DNA of 64,000 nucleotides from Duncaniella sp. (GTDB taxonomy: Bacteria > Bacteroidota > Bacteroidia > Bacteroidales > Muribaculaceae), in assembly GCA_029056055.1 (NCBI GenBank), contig JAIDCC010000014.1, forward strand, positions 1-64,000. Direction: 5' to 3'. Position 1 is the first letter of the stretch, and each line of letters begins with the position of its first letter. Under the pieces are notes generated by a model, which ran no database searches, had not been told where the DNA came from, and saw only the letters and a list, made by a program, of their open reading frames with translations. Made by a program: the position numbers and the translations under genes. Positions 40,593 to 52,118 of the stretch are shown here, one piece after another.

Positions 40593-41284
40593 AGGGTCAG
40601 CGAAAGGGTGTAGACTGAAATCACCACCGATGGCTCGGCGGCTGAGAGGGTGGTCATGGCGTTGTAGACGGTCGAGCCGGTGGTCACCACATCCTCCACG
40701 AGAAGTATGTGCTTCCCGGCGAGGTGGGAGGGATTTCGCACGGCGAAAACGTCTACTACGTTGTTTCTGCGGGCTTCGGCGTCAAATTGCGTCTGCGACG
40801 TGTGCCGACGCTTCGCATAAAGGTTTCGCGCCACGGGTATGCCGGTCTTTCTCGACATTTCGCGGGCCAGGATGAGGGTCTGCGAATAGCCGCGCGAAAG
40901 CAGGCGCGTCCAATGCTGCGGCACGGGCATCAGCAGGTCGATGCCGTCGAAAAATCCTTCGCTCTTCAACCTCGGAACGTGATAGTCGAGTATGGGCATC
41001 ATGGCCGACGGCCGCTTGTTAAACTTGATTTCCTGTATCAGTCGGGCCGAATGGTTTCCTCGCTCGTAGTGCATGAACGCCACGCCGCGTCTCACGTCGG
41101 CCCGAAGTGTGGCAAGCCGTTCCGTTAGCTCGTTGTCGGTGTAAGGTGGCAGAAAGTTGGTCACCGACAGCTTCAACACGCAGTTCAGACAGATTTTCTC
41201 TTCGCCTTCTATCAGGGAGGTGCCGCAGAGCAGACAGAGGTCGGGACACACCACGCTCAGCAGCGCGCTTACGAGCTTATTCAT
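40589..41284 (-). CDS. ComF family phosphoribosyltransferase
   Basis: CLLCG..CLNC zinc site, ILLVEDVVTTGSTV PRPP motif; ATGA overlap. Confidence 0.9.
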   Translation of the reverse strand: MNKLVSALLSVVCPDLCLLCGTSLIEGEEKICLNCVLKLSVTNFLPPYTDNELTERLATLRADVRRGVAFMHYERGNHSARLIQEIKFNKRPSAMMPILDYHVPRLKSEGFFDGIDLLMPVPQHWTRLLSRGYSQTLILAREMSRKTGIPVARNLYAKRRHTSQTQFDAEARRNNVVDVFAVRNPSHLAGKHILLVEDVVTTGSTVYNAMTTLSAAEPSVVISVYTLSLTL

Positions 41285-41798
41285 CTTCGGCTTCTGCTTC
41301 AGCCTCCTCGGCTTGTTCGGCTGCGACGCGCGCCACAATGCGCGAGACAAGCGATGTCTCAAACCCGCGCGACATGGCGAAACGATAGACTTTGGCCTTG
41401 GTCTCATAGTCTGACAGCGGCGCCTTCATGCTCCTGACTTTTGCCCTCACCACTCTGAGCGCCACCTCTTCGTATTCGTCCTCATCTACGTCGTCAAACG
41501 CACATTCCACGGCCTCGCGGGGCAGCCGCCGCGCAGCTAATGCCGCCGCGATTTTGTGCCGTCCCCAGCCTGAATAGCTCACTTTGTCGTGGGCGAACGC
41601 GCGGGCATAACGAGTGTCGTCCACCCAACGCAGTCGTTTCAATTCGGTTATCAATCGGTTTGCGTCACCCTGCGACAGACCCCACGTCTGAAATTTTTTC
41701 AGAAGGTCGGGCGAACATTGCTCACACCGCGAGCACAACGCCCCCGCCCGGGCTTTGGCCTCTTCGTAGCTTATAGGTCGTTTGCTTCGCATCTTCAT
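41277..41798 (-). CDS. recX: Regulatory protein RecX
   Basis: ELKRLRWVDDTRYARAFAHDKVSYSGWGRHKIAAAL. Confidence 0.85.
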   Translation of the reverse strand: MKMRSKRPISYEEAKARAGALCSRCEQCSPDLLKKFQTWGLSQGDANRLITELKRLRWVDDTRYARAFAHDKVSYSGWGRHKIAAALAARRLPREAVECAFDDVDEDEYEEVALRVVRAKVRSMKAPLSDYETKAKVYRFAMSRGFETSLVSRIVARVAAEQAEEAEAEAEDE

Positions 41799-41812
41799 TT
41801 GGCGTTATACTT

Positions 41813-42661
41813 TTAGACCTTACATATGGCAAATCTATCTTTGCCATACATATCCTTTTGAATGCTGATGTCGTCAAACCCCTCCGCGGCGAGCATCTTT
41901 CTCATCTCTCCTGCGCAAAGAGGGTTGATTTCAAAAAACAGATATCCGCCCGGTTTGAGCAGTCGCGACGCCTCACGCGCTATCGGTGTGTAAAACCGCA
42001 GCGGGTCGTCGTCGGGCACGAAAAGTGCGAGGGCCGGCTCGTGGGCTTCAACATGTTCCTCCATCTCTTTGCGCTCGCTTTCGAGCACGTAGGGCGGATT
42101 GGCCACGATTACATCCTGCGTGCCGTCGGGTAGTGGCAGCGGCAGCCTGACGTCACATTCGAAAAAGTTGATTTTGGTTTTGGTCAATTCCGCGTTCTCG
42201 CGGGCCACTTCTAACGCTTTCGTCGAGATGTCTCCCGCCGAAACTTTGGCAAATGGCAATTGCCGCGCGAGAGCCACGGCGATACACCCTGACCCTGTGC
42301 AGAGGTCGAGCACGTTGAGGTCCGAGCGGCCTCCTACCGTGTCGGTGATGATGTCTACGAGCATCGAGGTCTCCGGACGCGGGATGAGCACGTCGGGTGT
42401 CACCTTCAGTTTCAACCCGTGCCACTGTGTCTCGCCGAGTACGTATTGTATGGGTGTCCCTTCGGCACATTTCCACGCGATTTCGGTGGTTTGCTCCACC
42501 ACAAAATCGCTCGCTTCGTCGTCGGCATGCACGAGCATATCCGTGCGCGTCCATCCCTTGACTTGCTCAAAGATGATGCGCGCAATCCATGGAGCTTCCT
42601 CCTTGTCGTAGCGTGGAGTGAGGAGTGTTGTAATCTGCTTAGATAGCTCGTTTACGGTCAT
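41813..42661 (-). CDS. prmC: Release-factor glutamine N5-methyltransferase
   Basis: IPRPETSMLVD, VLDLCTGSGCIAVALA, VANPPYV. Confidence 0.95.
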   Translation of the reverse strand: MTVNELSKQITTLLTPRYDKEEAPWIARIIFEQVKGWTRTDMLVHADDEASDFVVEQTTEIAWKCAEGTPIQYVLGETQWHGLKLKVTPDVLIPRPETSMLVDIITDTVGGRSDLNVLDLCTGSGCIAVALARQLPFAKVSAGDISTKALEVARENAELTKTKINFFECDVRLPLPLPDGTQDVIVANPPYVLESERKEMEEHVEAHEPALALFVPDDDPLRFYTPIAREASRLLKPGGYLFFEINPLCAGEMRKMLAAEGFDDISIQKDMYGKDRFAICKV

Positions 42662-42787
42662 TTTTGTGTCGTTCAGTATGAGGATGAAATTTTGCATTCG
42701 GCTGAAGGCGTTATGGGGTTCCATAACAACTGAAGTCGAATTAAAAAGTACTCCTCAGAATTCATGAGCCAATGCATTAAATAATTT

Positions 42788-43996
42788 CTAACGCATACTT
42801 AAGAGGGGAATTTCTACAGTAAACGTCGTGCCTGCCCCGGGGGTTGACGATTTTACGAAAATTTTTCCCCCGTGATACTCTTCTACAATTCTCTTGGCAA
42901 GCGTCAGTCCCAGACCCCAACCGCGTTTCTTGGTCGTGAAACCGGGATTGAATACATTCTTGATGTTTTTTCTGGAAATGCCTTTGCCTGTGTCGGTCAC
43001 GTCGATGACAGCTTTCTGCGCGTCCTTCGACAGTTTCACCCTGATGTCGCCGCGCCCTTCCATGGCGTCTACTGCGTTTTTTATCAGGTTTTCCAGCACC
43101 CACTCGAGCAGCGGCTGAGACATGGCTACGACGACAGGCTCTCCGTCTGACTCAAGTGTCAGGTTGACGGTCTTGGCCACACGCGTCGACATGTATCTCA
43201 CCGACCCTGCCGTCATTTCAGTCAAATCGGCCTCGTCAAGTGTGGGGCGCGAGCCGATTTTCGAAAATCGCGAGGCTATTGTCGAGAGTCGGTTGACGTC
43301 CTTGTTCATTTCCGTCACGGTGTCGCTGTCCACGCCGAGCGCCGGGAGCAATTCCATCCATGCCATGAGCGATGAAATCGGGGTGCCGAGCTGATGCGCG
43401 GTCTCTTTCGAGAGGCCTACCCATACCTTGTTCTGCTCCGCGCGTTTGGTCGACGATACGGCGTAGTAGACGATGAGGACGAATGCCAGTAGCACCGCCA
43501 CCTGCACATAGGGAAAGTAGCTCAGTGTCCGCAGCAACTTCGAATCTTCATAGTAGAGATACTGCACGTCGCGGTCGGCCACGCGGATTTCTATCACGTT
43601 GGGCGTCTCGCGCATCTTGGCGAGTTTCTTTTCGAGATACCGGGCGTTGGTCGTCGAAAGGGCGAACGGTACGGTTTCGTCCACCTGCTCCGGCAGTCGG
43701 AAGTTGCGGTGGTTCAGAATGTTGCCTTCCGCGTCGGTGAGAAGCACCGGAATCGAATGATTGTCTTCGATTATCGACAGAAGGAAATCCATCGTGGTGC
43801 CCGACCCGTCGGTTTCCGAGGCGGCCATGTTGGCTATCTCGGTTGTCGCGTCGGCCCAGATTTGCATCCTCGACCGCTCCTGCGCCGACAGTTCGGCCAC
43901 GAGCGAATCCGAGTAGGCCAGAAAACCTGCGACAACGACGATAGACATCACCAGAAAACTGATGATGCCATATCGTCGCAGGTCGTAGATGTTCAC
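42788..43996 (-). CDS. Orphan membrane sensor histidine kinase
   Basis: KETAHQLGTPISSLMAWMELL H-box, ENLIKNAVDAM N-box, DTGKGISRKNIKNVFNPGFTTKKRGWGLGL. Confidence 0.92.
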   Translation of the reverse strand: MNIYDLRRYGIISFLVMSIVVVAGFLAYSDSLVAELSAQERSRMQIWADATTEIANMAASETDGSGTTMDFLLSIIEDNHSIPVLLTDAEGNILNHRNFRLPEQVDETVPFALSTTNARYLEKKLAKMRETPNVIEIRVADRDVQYLYYEDSKLLRTLSYFPYVQVAVLLAFVLIVYYAVSSTKRAEQNKVWVGLSKETAHQLGTPISSLMAWMELLPALGVDSDTVTEMNKDVNRLSTIASRFSKIGSRPTLDEADLTEMTAGSVRYMSTRVAKTVNLTLESDGEPVVVAMSQPLLEWVLENLIKNAVDAMEGRGDIRVKLSKDAQKAVIDVTDTGKGISRKNIKNVFNPGFTTKKRGWGLGLTLAKRIVEEYHGGKIFVKSSTPGAGTTFTVEIPLLSMR

Positions 43997-44024
43997 CTAA
44001 GTAGGGTTAAGCGATTTCGACTGT

Positions 44025-45686
44025 TCAATGCTTGTCGTCAGAGGCGATGGCGCAGCCGAGACACTTGTTGGTTATCTCGGTGAAGAAGTCATTGCCTTTG
44101 TCGTCTACGAGGATGAAGGCGGGGAAGTCTTCCACCTCGATTTTCCAGATGGCTTCCATGCCGAGTTCGGGATATTCGAGGAGTTCTACCTTCTTGATTG
44201 AGTTCTGCGCGAGCACGGCTGCGGGTCCGCCTATCGAGCCCAGATAGAAACCGCCATGCTTGTGGCAGGCATCGGTCACCTGTTTCGAGCGGTTGCCCTT
44301 GGCAATCATAATCATCGAGCCGCCTGCGCTCTGGAACTGGTCTACATAGCTGTCCATACGGCCTGCCGTGGTGGGACCGAACGAGCCTGAGGGCATGCCT
44401 TCGGGGGTCTTGGCGGGGCCGGCGTAGTAGATGGGATGGTCTTTGAGATACTGGGGCATGGGCTCGCCGCTGTCGAGACGCTCTTTGATTTTGGCGTGGG
44501 CTATGTCGCGGCCTACGATGATGGTGCCGTTGAGCGAGAGGCGGGTCGAGACGGGATATTTCGTGAGTTCGGCCAGAACTTCTGCCATGGGGCGGTTGAG
44601 GTCGATTTTCACCACTTCGCCCTCGCCTGCGTTGCGGTATTCTTCGGGGATGAGTTCGCCGGGGTTCGAGTCGAGTTTCTCAATCCAGATGCCGTCGCGG
44701 TTGATTTTCGCCTTGATGTTGCGGTCGGCCGAGCAGCTCACGCCGATACCGATGGGGCACGATGCGCCGTGGCGCGAGAGACGTATCACGCGGATGTCGT
44801 GGGCGAAGTACTTGCCGCCGAACTGCGCGCCCAGTCCGAGACGTTCGGCCTCTTTCTTGAGCAGCTTCTCGGTTTCTACGTCGCGGAAGGCGCGGCCATA
44901 TTCATTGCCCGTGGTGGGAAGGTTGTCGTAATACTTCACGGAGGCCTTCTTGACGGTTTCGAGGTTCTTCTCGGCCGAGGTGCCGCCTACGACGATGGCG
45001 ATGTGGTAGGGAGGACATGCTGCCGTGCCGAGCGAACGCATCTTCTCTACGAGGAAGGGGATGAGGGTCTTGGGGTTGAGCACGGCCTTGGTCTCCTGAT
45101 AGAGATAGGTCTTGTTGGCCGAGCCGCCGCCCTTGGCCACGAAGAGGAAGCGGTATTCGTCGCCTTCGGTAGCGTGGATGTCTATCTGTGCGGGGAGGTT
45201 GGTGCCGGTGTTCACCTCGTCATACATGGTGAGGGGGGCGTTCTGCGAGTAGCGCAGATTGTCGGTGGTGTAGGTGAGGTAAACGCCCTTGGCAATTTTC
45301 TCTTCGTCGTCGCAGCCGGTGAATACGTTCTGTCCTTTTTCGCCGTGGCAGATGGCTGTACCGGTGTCCTGACAGAAGGGGAGCTGTCCCTTGGCGGCTA
45401 CCTCGGCGTTGCGGAGCATCGTGAGGGCCACGAACTTGTCGTTTTCAGATGCTTCGGGGTCGGCAAGGATGTTGGCCACCATCTGGTTGTGCTCGCGACG
45501 CAGCATGAACGCGTTGTCGTGGGTGCAGGCGCGGGCCATCACGGTGAGGGCTTCAGGGTCGATTACGAGAAATTCGTGACCGCCCCAGTTTTCTACCTTG
45601 ACGTAGTCCGAGGTGAGCTTGTAGTATTCGGTGGTGTCTTCGCCGTGGGGAAACATCGGCTGATAGACGAAAGGTTTTGTTGCCAT
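44025..45686 (-). CDS. Class I (Fe-S) fumarate hydratase
   Basis: [63 protein letters not shown]. Confidence 0.95.
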   Translation of the reverse strand: MATKPFVYQPMFPHGEDTTEYYKLTSDYVKVENWGGHEFLVIDPEALTVMARACTHDNAFMLRREHNQMVANILADPEASENDKFVALTMLRNAEVAAKGQLPFCQDTGTAICHGEKGQNVFTGCDDEEKIAKGVYLTYTTDNLRYSQNAPLTMYDEVNTGTNLPAQIDIHATEGDEYRFLFVAKGGGSANKTYLYQETKAVLNPKTLIPFLVEKMRSLGTAACPPYHIAIVVGGTSAEKNLETVKKASVKYYDNLPTTGNEYGRAFRDVETEKLLKKEAERLGLGAQFGGKYFAHDIRVIRLSRHGASCPIGIGVSCSADRNIKAKINRDGIWIEKLDSNPGELIPEEYRNAGEGEVVKIDLNRPMAEVLAELTKYPVSTRLSLNGTIIVGRDIAHAKIKERLDSGEPMPQYLKDHPIYYAGPAKTPEGMPSGSFGPTTAGRMDSYVDQFQSAGGSMIMIAKGNRSKQVTDACHKHGGFYLGSIGGPAAVLAQNSIKKVELLEYPELGMEAIWKIEVEDFPAFILVDDKGNDFFTEITNKCLGCAIASDDKH

Positions 45687-45829
45687 AGTTTTATGTTTAT
45701 CGAAACAAAGTTTTTTAGTTCGCTGGTCAAGCCTTCGGGGCTTGATTTTGCAAAGTTACAAATTCTATGTCGAAAAACAATGTCATTACGACGAAAATCT
45801 TTCTCGCGCCGCGCGTTTTTCCTCGTGTT

Positions 45830-46603
45830 TCACTCTTCGAGGCCGAGGGTCTTGAGAAGTGTACGCGTCGGGTCGGGCGTGGCAAGGGCCTTGATGAACA
45901 GCGACCCCACGATTGCCCCCGATGAATAGGTCTGCGCGTCGGCGAGTGTCTCGGGGTTGGAAATGCCGAAACCTATGAGTCGCGGATGTTTGAGGTCGAG
46001 CGCGTCGATGCGCTTGAAGTAGTCTGTCTGCTCCGGGCCGAAGTTTGAGCGTGTGCCTGTGGTCGATGCGGCCGAGACCATGTAGATGAATCCGTCGCAG
46101 TTTTCGTCAATCAGCCTGATGCGTTCGTCCGACGTTTCGGGGGTGATGAGCATAATCATCGGGATGCCGTAGCTTTGGCATAGGCTGCGGAAGTCGCGCA
46201 TGTATTCGTGGAATGGTAGGTCGGGGATTATCATTGCGTCTATCCCTGCTTCGCGGCACGCTTCAAACAAGTTTTCTATCCCGAATTGTATCATGGGGTT
46301 GAGGTATCCCATCAATACCATTGGCAGGTCGGGGCAAAGTCGCCGCGCCTCGGCGGCCTGTCCGAGCAGAGTTTTCAGGGTCATTCCGTTGCGAAGTGCC
46401 TGAGCCGACGAGGCCTGAATCACGGGGCCGTCGGCCATCGGGTCGGAGAATGGCACGCCGAGTTCTATCATGTCTACCTTTCCGCTTGCTGCGAGACTTT
46501 GGATGAGGGGTACGGTTGAGTTTAGTTCCGGATAGCCTGCCGTGAGGTAGACCGAGAGTATGTTGCGTGGTTTGCGTGCGAAGAGTGCGTCGAGTCGTGT
46601 CAT
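45830..46603 (-). CDS. trpA: Tryptophan synthase alpha chain
   Basis: YLTAGYP, ELGVPFSDPMADGPVIQ, GFGISNPE. Confidence 0.96.
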   Translation of the reverse strand: MTRLDALFARKPRNILSVYLTAGYPELNSTVPLIQSLAASGKVDMIELGVPFSDPMADGPVIQASSAQALRNGMTLKTLLGQAAEARRLCPDLPMVLMGYLNPMIQFGIENLFEACREAGIDAMIIPDLPFHEYMRDFRSLCQSYGIPMIMLITPETSDERIRLIDENCDGFIYMVSAASTTGTRSNFGPEQTDYFKRIDALDLKHPRLIGFGISNPETLADAQTYSSGAIVGSLFIKALATPDPTRTLLKTLGLEE

Positions 46604-47217
46604 GTTCTGCGAATCTTTGAGATGAAATGTTTAATTGCTTGAATGTCTTTGCGCCCGGGCGAGATTTCAAAACGGGAGTTGATGTCAAATCCTGCGAGCA
46701 TCGGGTGGTCGATTTCGAGAAGCCGCGTTGCATCCGCCTCTGCTATGCCGCCCGCGAGCATGAACGGGACGTCGAGGGTGTAGGCGTCAATCAGCCGCCA
46801 GTCGAATTGCCTTCCGCTCCCGCCGTGCCCCTCACATCGCGTGTCAAAGAGAAATCTTGCCACGATGCCGCGATAGGCCTTCAGCGCGTCAAACGAGTCT
46901 GCCCCTGCGACGGCTGCGGCTTTCCACACTTCAAATCCTCTTGCGGCTACGGCGGCGCAGTCGTCTGGCGTTTCGTTGCCGTGCAGTTGCACGATTTTTG
47001 CCCCGACCTTCTGCGCCTGCTCTACAATCCTCTCCACGCTGGCGTTGACAAACACGGCCACGCGCGGCGTCACGATGTCGTCAGGAATGCTCTCGGCGTC
47101 GTAGTGTCGCGGCGAGGCCGGGTGAAAGATTACGCCTAAGAAGTCGGGGCGACAATCGTCAACCTCGGCTATGTTGTGGCGGTTCCCGCAAACCTTTATG
47201 TCATAATGTCTTCCCAT
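46600..47217 (-). CDS. trpF: Phosphoribosylanthranilate isomerase
   Basis: IKVCGNR, IVQLHGNE, FMLAGGI, GFDINSRFE; ATGA overlap with trpA. Confidence 0.95.
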   Translation of the reverse strand: MGRHYDIKVCGNRHNIAEVDDCRPDFLGVIFHPASPRHYDAESIPDDIVTPRVAVFVNASVERIVEQAQKVGAKIVQLHGNETPDDCAAVAARGFEVWKAAAVAGADSFDALKAYRGIVARFLFDTRCEGHGGSGRQFDWRLIDAYTLDVPFMLAGGIAEADATRLLEIDHPMLAGFDINSRFEISPGRKDIQAIKHFISKIRRT

Positions 47218-47962
47218 CGAGAAAGACTCTTAGCGCGACGCCCGGGGAGGCTGCGCGCATGAATGTTTCGCCAATCAGAAATCCTCGGTAACCGAGGCTG
47301 CGCAGACGTCTCACTTCCTCAAACGATGTCAGCCCCGATTCCGCCACTTTCACGATGTTTTCAGGAAGTGCGTCGGCCACCTTCTCCGAAAGTGTCGGGT
47401 CGGTGTGAAATGTCGTGAGGTCGCGGTTGTTGACTCCTATCATGTCGACACTTTCCGTGAAGCGTTCCAACTCCCTCTCCGAATGGATTTCAAACAAGAC
47501 CTCCAGCCCCGCCTCATGCGCCGCGGCGGTCAGTTCCTCCACCCTCGTGCGCTCCAGCAGGGCGGCTATCAGCAGCACGGCGTCGGCTCCGGCAAGTGCC
47601 GCCTCGGCTATCTGGGTTTCCGCTATCACGAAATCCTTTCTCAGCAGGGGGAGCGTTGTCACGCTTCGGGCCACGGCGAGGTCGCTCAGCGAGCCGCCGA
47701 AGTATGGGGTGTCGGTCAGCACGGAGCAGCAGGTCGCACCCGCGCTCTCGTAGGCCGGGATTACCTCCTCGGGCAACGCGCAGGGGTGGATTTCTCCTTT
47801 CGAGGGGGAGCGGCGTTTGAATTCGGTTATGATGCCGGTCGGTGAGGCTGCTAACGCCTGCGAGAATTTCCGCGTCATCGGTCGCGACGGGAGCGCGAGG
47901 CGTGGGGTCGCGCGCAGTATGGCTGCCTTGTGTGCGGCGATGTGTTTCAGAATGTCGGCCAT
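47201..47962 (-). CDS. trpC: Indole-3-glycerol-phosphate synthase
   Basis: IITEFKRRSPSKGEI, LLRKDFVI, GVNNRDLTTF, AESGL. Confidence 0.96.
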   Translation of the reverse strand: MADILKHIAAHKAAILRATPRLALPSRPMTRKFSQALAASPTGIITEFKRRSPSKGEIHPCALPEEVIPAYESAGATCCSVLTDTPYFGGSLSDLAVARSVTTLPLLRKDFVIAETQIAEAALAGADAVLLIAALLERTRVEELTAAAHEAGLEVLFEIHSERELERFTESVDMIGVNNRDLTTFHTDPTLSEKVADALPENIVKVAESGLTSFEEVRRLRSLGYRGFLIGETFMRAASPGVALRVFLDGKTL

Positions 47963-47966
47963 GATT

Positions 47967-48962
47967 TCACGAGTTGAGGGTTACGAATTTCCTGAACACT
48001 TCCGAGGCGCGGCCCGACTCGAGGGCTTCGCGCGCCATGCCGAGCGCGTCGGCAAGCGTAAGCTCCGGGCGCACGGTGAGAATGGCAAACGCGGCGTTGG
48101 CCACTACGCAATTTCGCTGCGCCTCGCTCCCGCGCCCTTCGAGAACGTTGTCGAAAATCTTCGCGGCTTCCTTCACTGTCTCGCCTCCCGAAAGCTCTTC
48201 GGGCTGCGCTTTCTCCATTCCGAGGTCGGCGGGTGTCAGGACAGCTTCGCGCTCTTTCGAGGCAACCTTGAACGGCGCGGTAAGCGAGATTTCGTCATAG
48301 CCGTCGAGCGAGTGGATTACGGTGCAGTCTATCCCTTCGCGTTCGGTGATGTAGCGGTAGAGGCGGAGGAGTTTGAGGTTGTAGACTCCGAGCAGCTGGT
48401 AACGGGGCAACGTTGGGTTGACCATCGGACCGAGCATGTTGAAGAAGTTTCTCACTCCGAGGGCTTTCCTCACGGGTGCTACTGTCTTGAGCGCGGGGCT
48501 GAAGAAGGGTGCGTGAAGGTAGGCCACGCCGCTCTCTTCGAGCGAACGCCGCAGCCGCCCGCTGTCGGCGGTGAATTTCACTCCGTGTTCTTCGAGCACG
48601 TTCGAGGCGCCCGACACCGACGAGGCGCCGTAGTTGCCATGTTTCACCACCGGAATACCTGTTGCCGCCACCACGAAGCAGGTTGCCGTAGAGATGTTGA
48701 ATGTGTTCTTTCCGTCGCCTCCCGTTCCCACGATGTCGATGGCGTCGGGGCAACCGAGGTCGAGGGGCGTGCGCAGTTCGAGTAGGGCGTCGCGAAATCC
48801 CGCCAGTTCGTCAAGCGTGATGGCGCGCATCAGAAACACGGTCATGAAGGCCGAGAGTTGCGCGTCGTTGTAGCGCCCCGCTGCGGTGTTGAGCAGCACC
48901 TCCCGCGCTTCCCCGCGGGTCAGGTTCTGATGCTCGAACATTTTGTTTAGTATCTCTTTCAT
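47967..48962 (-). CDS. trpD: Anthranilate phosphoribosyltransferase
   Basis: DIVGTGGDGKNTFNIST, VKHGNYGASS, NMLGPMVNP. Confidence 0.96.
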   Translation of the reverse strand: MKEILNKMFEHQNLTRGEAREVLLNTAAGRYNDAQLSAFMTVFLMRAITLDELAGFRDALLELRTPLDLGCPDAIDIVGTGGDGKNTFNISTATCFVVAATGIPVVKHGNYGASSVSGASNVLEEHGVKFTADSGRLRRSLEESGVAYLHAPFFSPALKTVAPVRKALGVRNFFNMLGPMVNPTLPRYQLLGVYNLKLLRLYRYITEREGIDCTVIHSLDGYDEISLTAPFKVASKEREAVLTPADLGMEKAQPEELSGGETVKEAAKIFDNVLEGRGSEAQRNCVVANAAFAILTVRPELTLADALGMAREALESGRASEVFRKFVTLNS

Positions 48963-49534
48963 TGCTGCGTTGAGTCAATCCAGTTCTTGATTATCGTTAT
49001 GCCTTGGGGCGTCAGCACCGATTCGGGGTGAAATTGCACGCCCCACACCGGCAGACGCCTGTGTGCCATGGCCATGATTTCTCCGTCGGGGCTTAGGGCC
49101 GTGATTTCAAGCTCCTCGGGAAATTCCTCGCGCGAAACCACCCACGAGTGATACCTTCCCGCTTCTACCTCGCCCCGCAGTCCGTCGAACATCGGATGCC
49201 CCGGGGTGGTGATGATGAGTGGTGAGGCCACTCCGTGCCACACTTCGTCGAGATTGCGGAGCTTGGCGCCGAAGTGTTCGCCGAGCGCCTGATGGCCGAG
49301 GCACACGCCGAGGATGGGACGCTTGTCGGCATACCGCGCGAGCATTTCCATGAGTATACCTGCTTCCGAGGGTATGCCGGGGCCGGGCGAGATGATGATG
49401 CGGTCGTAGGCCGCGACTTCGTCAAGGGTGATTTGGTCGTTGCGCACCACGTCGTGCTCCACTCCAAGCTCGCGCAGGCAATGGGCGATGTTGTAGGTAA
49501 ACGAGTCGTAGTTGTCGAATATAAGGGTCTTCAT
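48959..49534 (-). CDS. trpG: Anthranilate synthase component II (glutamine amidotransferase)
   Basis: IFDNYDSFTYNI, GVCLGHQALGEHFG, VQFHPESVLT; start trimmed. Confidence 0.95.
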   Translation of the reverse strand: MKTLIFDNYDSFTYNIAHCLRELGVEHDVVRNDQITLDEVAAYDRIIISPGPGIPSEAGILMEMLARYADKRPILGVCLGHQALGEHFGAKLRNLDEVWHGVASPLIITTPGHPMFDGLRGEVEAGRYHSWVVSREEFPEELEITALSPDGEIMAMAHRRLPVWGVQFHPESVLTPQGITIIKNWIDSTQQ

Positions 49535-49548
49535 AGTTACGTAGGCGA

Positions 49549-50937
49549 TTAGAAGTCTTTGGCACGTTCGATGGCTTTCATCAGCGCGCCGAGTTTGTTG
49601 CGGGTCTCCTGCAATTCGCTTTCGGGGTTGGAGCGCGCCACGATGCCGGCTCCGGCCTGTGAGTAGAGCCGTCCGCCGAGCGACAGAAACGAGCGGATGG
49701 TGATGGCTTGGTTGATGTCGCCGTTCAGTCCGAGGTAGCCTATGCAACCGCCGTAGACCACGCGGCTGTGGGGCTCAAGCGCGTTGATGATTTCCATCGC
49801 CCTCACTTTGGGCGCGCCCGAGAGTGTCCCGGCCGGAAATGTCGCGGCCATCAGACGGTAGTGGTCGGCGTCGGCGGGGAGCGTGGCCTTCACTCTCGAA
49901 ACCATGTGGATTACGTGGCTGTAATATTGTATCTGTTTGAGAAACTCTATCTTGACTTTGCCGCCGGAGCGGCTCAGGTCGTTGCGCGCGAGGTCTACGA
50001 GCATGATGTGTTCGGCGTTTTCCTTGGCATCATCGAGCAGGGCTGCCGCGAGCTTTTTGTCGCGTTCGTCGTCGCCTGTGCGCCTGAATGTTCCGGCTAT
50101 CGGGTCGATGAAGGCGGTGTTTCCCTCGATGCGCAGATGGGTTTCGGGCGACGAGCCGAACACTCTGAAATCTCCGAAATCGAAGTAAAACAGATAGGGC
50201 GAGGGGTTGATGCACCGCAGCGCGCGATACACGCAGAAATCATCTCCCGAGAATCCTTGCGAGAAGCGGCGCGAGGGCACAATCTGAAATATGTCGCCGC
50301 GGCGGGCGTGACCCACGCACTGCGCTACGATTTGTTTGAAATCCTCGTCGGTCATCGACGATTCCACGTCGTCCGAGGCTTCGAAGGGATACTGCGCGAT
50401 GTTGTTGTTGTGGAGCACGGCGAGCAGGCGGTCGGTGGCCGGCTCTTCTCCTTCCGGGCAATTCTCTACAATCGTCAGTTCCGAACGGTAGTGGTTGAGC
50501 ACTATCAGAAAACGGTAGAAAATGTAGAGCATGTCGGGCACGGCGGCCATCTCCGGCTCGCGGGGTTGGATTTCGATGCGCTCGAAATACCTCACCGCGT
50601 CGTAGGCCGTGAAACCGAGCAACCCGTCGGCCACGTCGGCGCGCGCGTTCTCGATTTTGAGTGCGGCGATGTAGTTTTTGAGTTCCTCCACGGGGTCGGC
50701 TCCGTCGGCGGTGCGCAGGGTAGTGGTGTCCATCCCCGGCCCGGACATTCTGATTTCGCCGGCCGCGACGCGAAATTCTCCTATCGGGTCGACGCCGACG
50801 ATTGAGACTGAGTTTTGCGACGTGTGGTAGTCACTGCTCTCGAGCAGGGCCGAGCAGGGGTAGAGGTCGCGTATTTTCAAGTAGATTCCGACAGGTGTCT
50901 CGAGGTCGGCCGGAATGGTGCGGGTCAGCTGTTTCAT
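49549..50937 (-). CDS. trpE: Anthranilate synthase component I
   Basis: [55 protein letters not shown]; start trimmed, ATGA overlap with trpB. Confidence 0.96.
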   Translation of the reverse strand: MKQLTRTIPADLETPVGIYLKIRDLYPCSALLESSDYHTSQNSVSIVGVDPIGEFRVAAGEIRMSGPGMDTTTLRTADGADPVEELKNYIAALKIENARADVADGLLGFTAYDAVRYFERIEIQPREPEMAAVPDMLYIFYRFLIVLNHYRSELTIVENCPEGEEPATDRLLAVLHNNNIAQYPFEASDDVESSMTDEDFKQIVAQCVGHARRGDIFQIVPSRRFSQGFSGDDFCVYRALRCINPSPYLFYFDFGDFRVFGSSPETHLRIEGNTAFIDPIAGTFRRTGDDERDKKLAAALLDDAKENAEHIMLVDLARNDLSRSGGKVKIEFLKQIQYYSHVIHMVSRVKATLPADADHYRLMAATFPAGTLSGAPKVRAMEIINALEPHSRVVYGGCIGYLGLNGDINQAITIRSFLSLGGRLYSQAGAGIVARSNPESELQETRNKLGALMKAIERAKDF

Positions 50938-52118
50938 TTGTAGGCGTTGAGATAGGTGTGAAGGTCTTTGTCGCCGCGTCCCGAGAGGTTGACCACGACG
51001 ATTTCTTCCGGCGAAAAGTGCATCATGTCGAGCACGGCGAGCGCGTGGGCGCTTTCGAGAGCCGGGATGATGCCCTCCATGCGGGTCAGCCGCAAGGCTG
51101 CGTCGAGTGCCTGCGAGTCGCTGACGGCCACGACTTTCTCCCGTCCCGTGGCTGCCAGGTGGGCGTGGAGCGGACCGATGCCGGGATAGTCGAGTCCGGC
51201 CGAGATGCTGTAGGGTTCCACGATTTGGCCGTCTTCGGTCTGCATCACGAGCGTGCGCGCTCCGTGGATGATGCCTTCCGTGCCGCAATGTATCGTGGCG
51301 GCCGTTTCTCCGCTCTCCACTCCGTGCCCGGCGGCTTCGGCGGCTATCAGTCTCACGCCGGGCGAATCGATGAAGTGGTAGAACGCTCCTGCCGCATTGC
51401 TCCCGCCCCCGACGCATGCTATCACCGCGTCAGGCTCCTCGCGCCCGGTGTGCTCTTTCAACTGGCCCCGCATCTCGCGCGAGATGACCGACTGAAATTT
51501 CGCCACCATTTCCGGATAGGGGTGCGGGCCTACCGTACTCCCGATGATGTAGAAGCTGTCGGGATGACAGCACCAGTGGCGTATAGCCTCGTTTGTCGCG
51601 TCTTTTAGTGTCTTGTTGCCGCTCTCGACAGCCACCACTTTCGCGCCGAGCATCTTCATGCGCTCCACGTTGGGTTGCTGCCGCGCAACGTCGGTCGCAC
51701 CCATGTAGACGGTGCAGTCCATTCCCAACAGGGCGCACACCGTGGCCGTGGCCACTCCGTGTTGTCCCGCTCCGGTCTCGGCTATGATGGAGGTCTTGCC
51801 CATACGTTTGGCCAGGAGTGCCGAGCCGATGGCGTTGTTGATTTTGTGCGCACCGGTGTGGTTGAGGTCCTCGCGTTTCAGATAGATGTTCGTGCCGTAG
51901 TAGTCGGAAAGACGGTCGGCGCGGTAGAGGGGCGACGGCCTCCCTACGTAGTCGCGCAGCAGTCTGTCCATCTCGGCATTGAAGTCGGCGTCTTCCGAAT
52001 ACTTTTCGAACGCTTGCCGCAATGCCTCTACGTTTCTGTGCAGAATTTCCGGAATGTATGCGCCTCCGAAGCGGCCGTAATAGCCTTCGGCGTCTATGTG
52101 GAGCGGTGAGTTATACAT
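50934..52118 (-). CDS. trpB: Tryptophan synthase beta chain
   Basis: [38 protein letters not shown]. Confidence 0.96.
   Translation of the reverse strand: MYNSPLHIDAEGYYGRFGGAYIPEILHRNVEALRQAFEKYSEDADFNAEMDRLLRDYVGRPSPLYRADRLSDYYGTNIYLKREDLNHTGAHKINNAIGSALLAKRMGKTSIIAETGAGQHGVATATVCALLGMDCTVYMGATDVARQQPNVERMKMLGAKVVAVESGNKTLKDATNEAIRHWCCHPDSFYIIGSTVGPHPYPEMVAKFQSVISREMRGQLKEHTGREEPDAVIACVGGGSNAAGAFYHFIDSPGVRLIAAEAAGHGVESGETAATIHCGTEGIIHGARTLVMQTEDGQIVEPYSISAGLDYPGIGPLHAHLAATGREKVVAVSDSQALDAALRLTRMEGIIPALESAHALAVLDMMHFSPEEIVVVNLSGRGDKDLHTYLNAYK

Noticed and set aside
45729-45748. Hairpin gtcaagcc-ttcgg-ggcttgat in the fumarase 5' region as a riboswitch
   Set aside because: Simple single stem-loop without any recognisable aptamer core
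49535-49747. N-terminal extension of trpG (and similar extensions of trpE, rseP, recD-like helicase, GH5, ComF, dxs)
   Set aside because: Extensions run through neighbouring genes or promoters; conserved starts lie at internal Met
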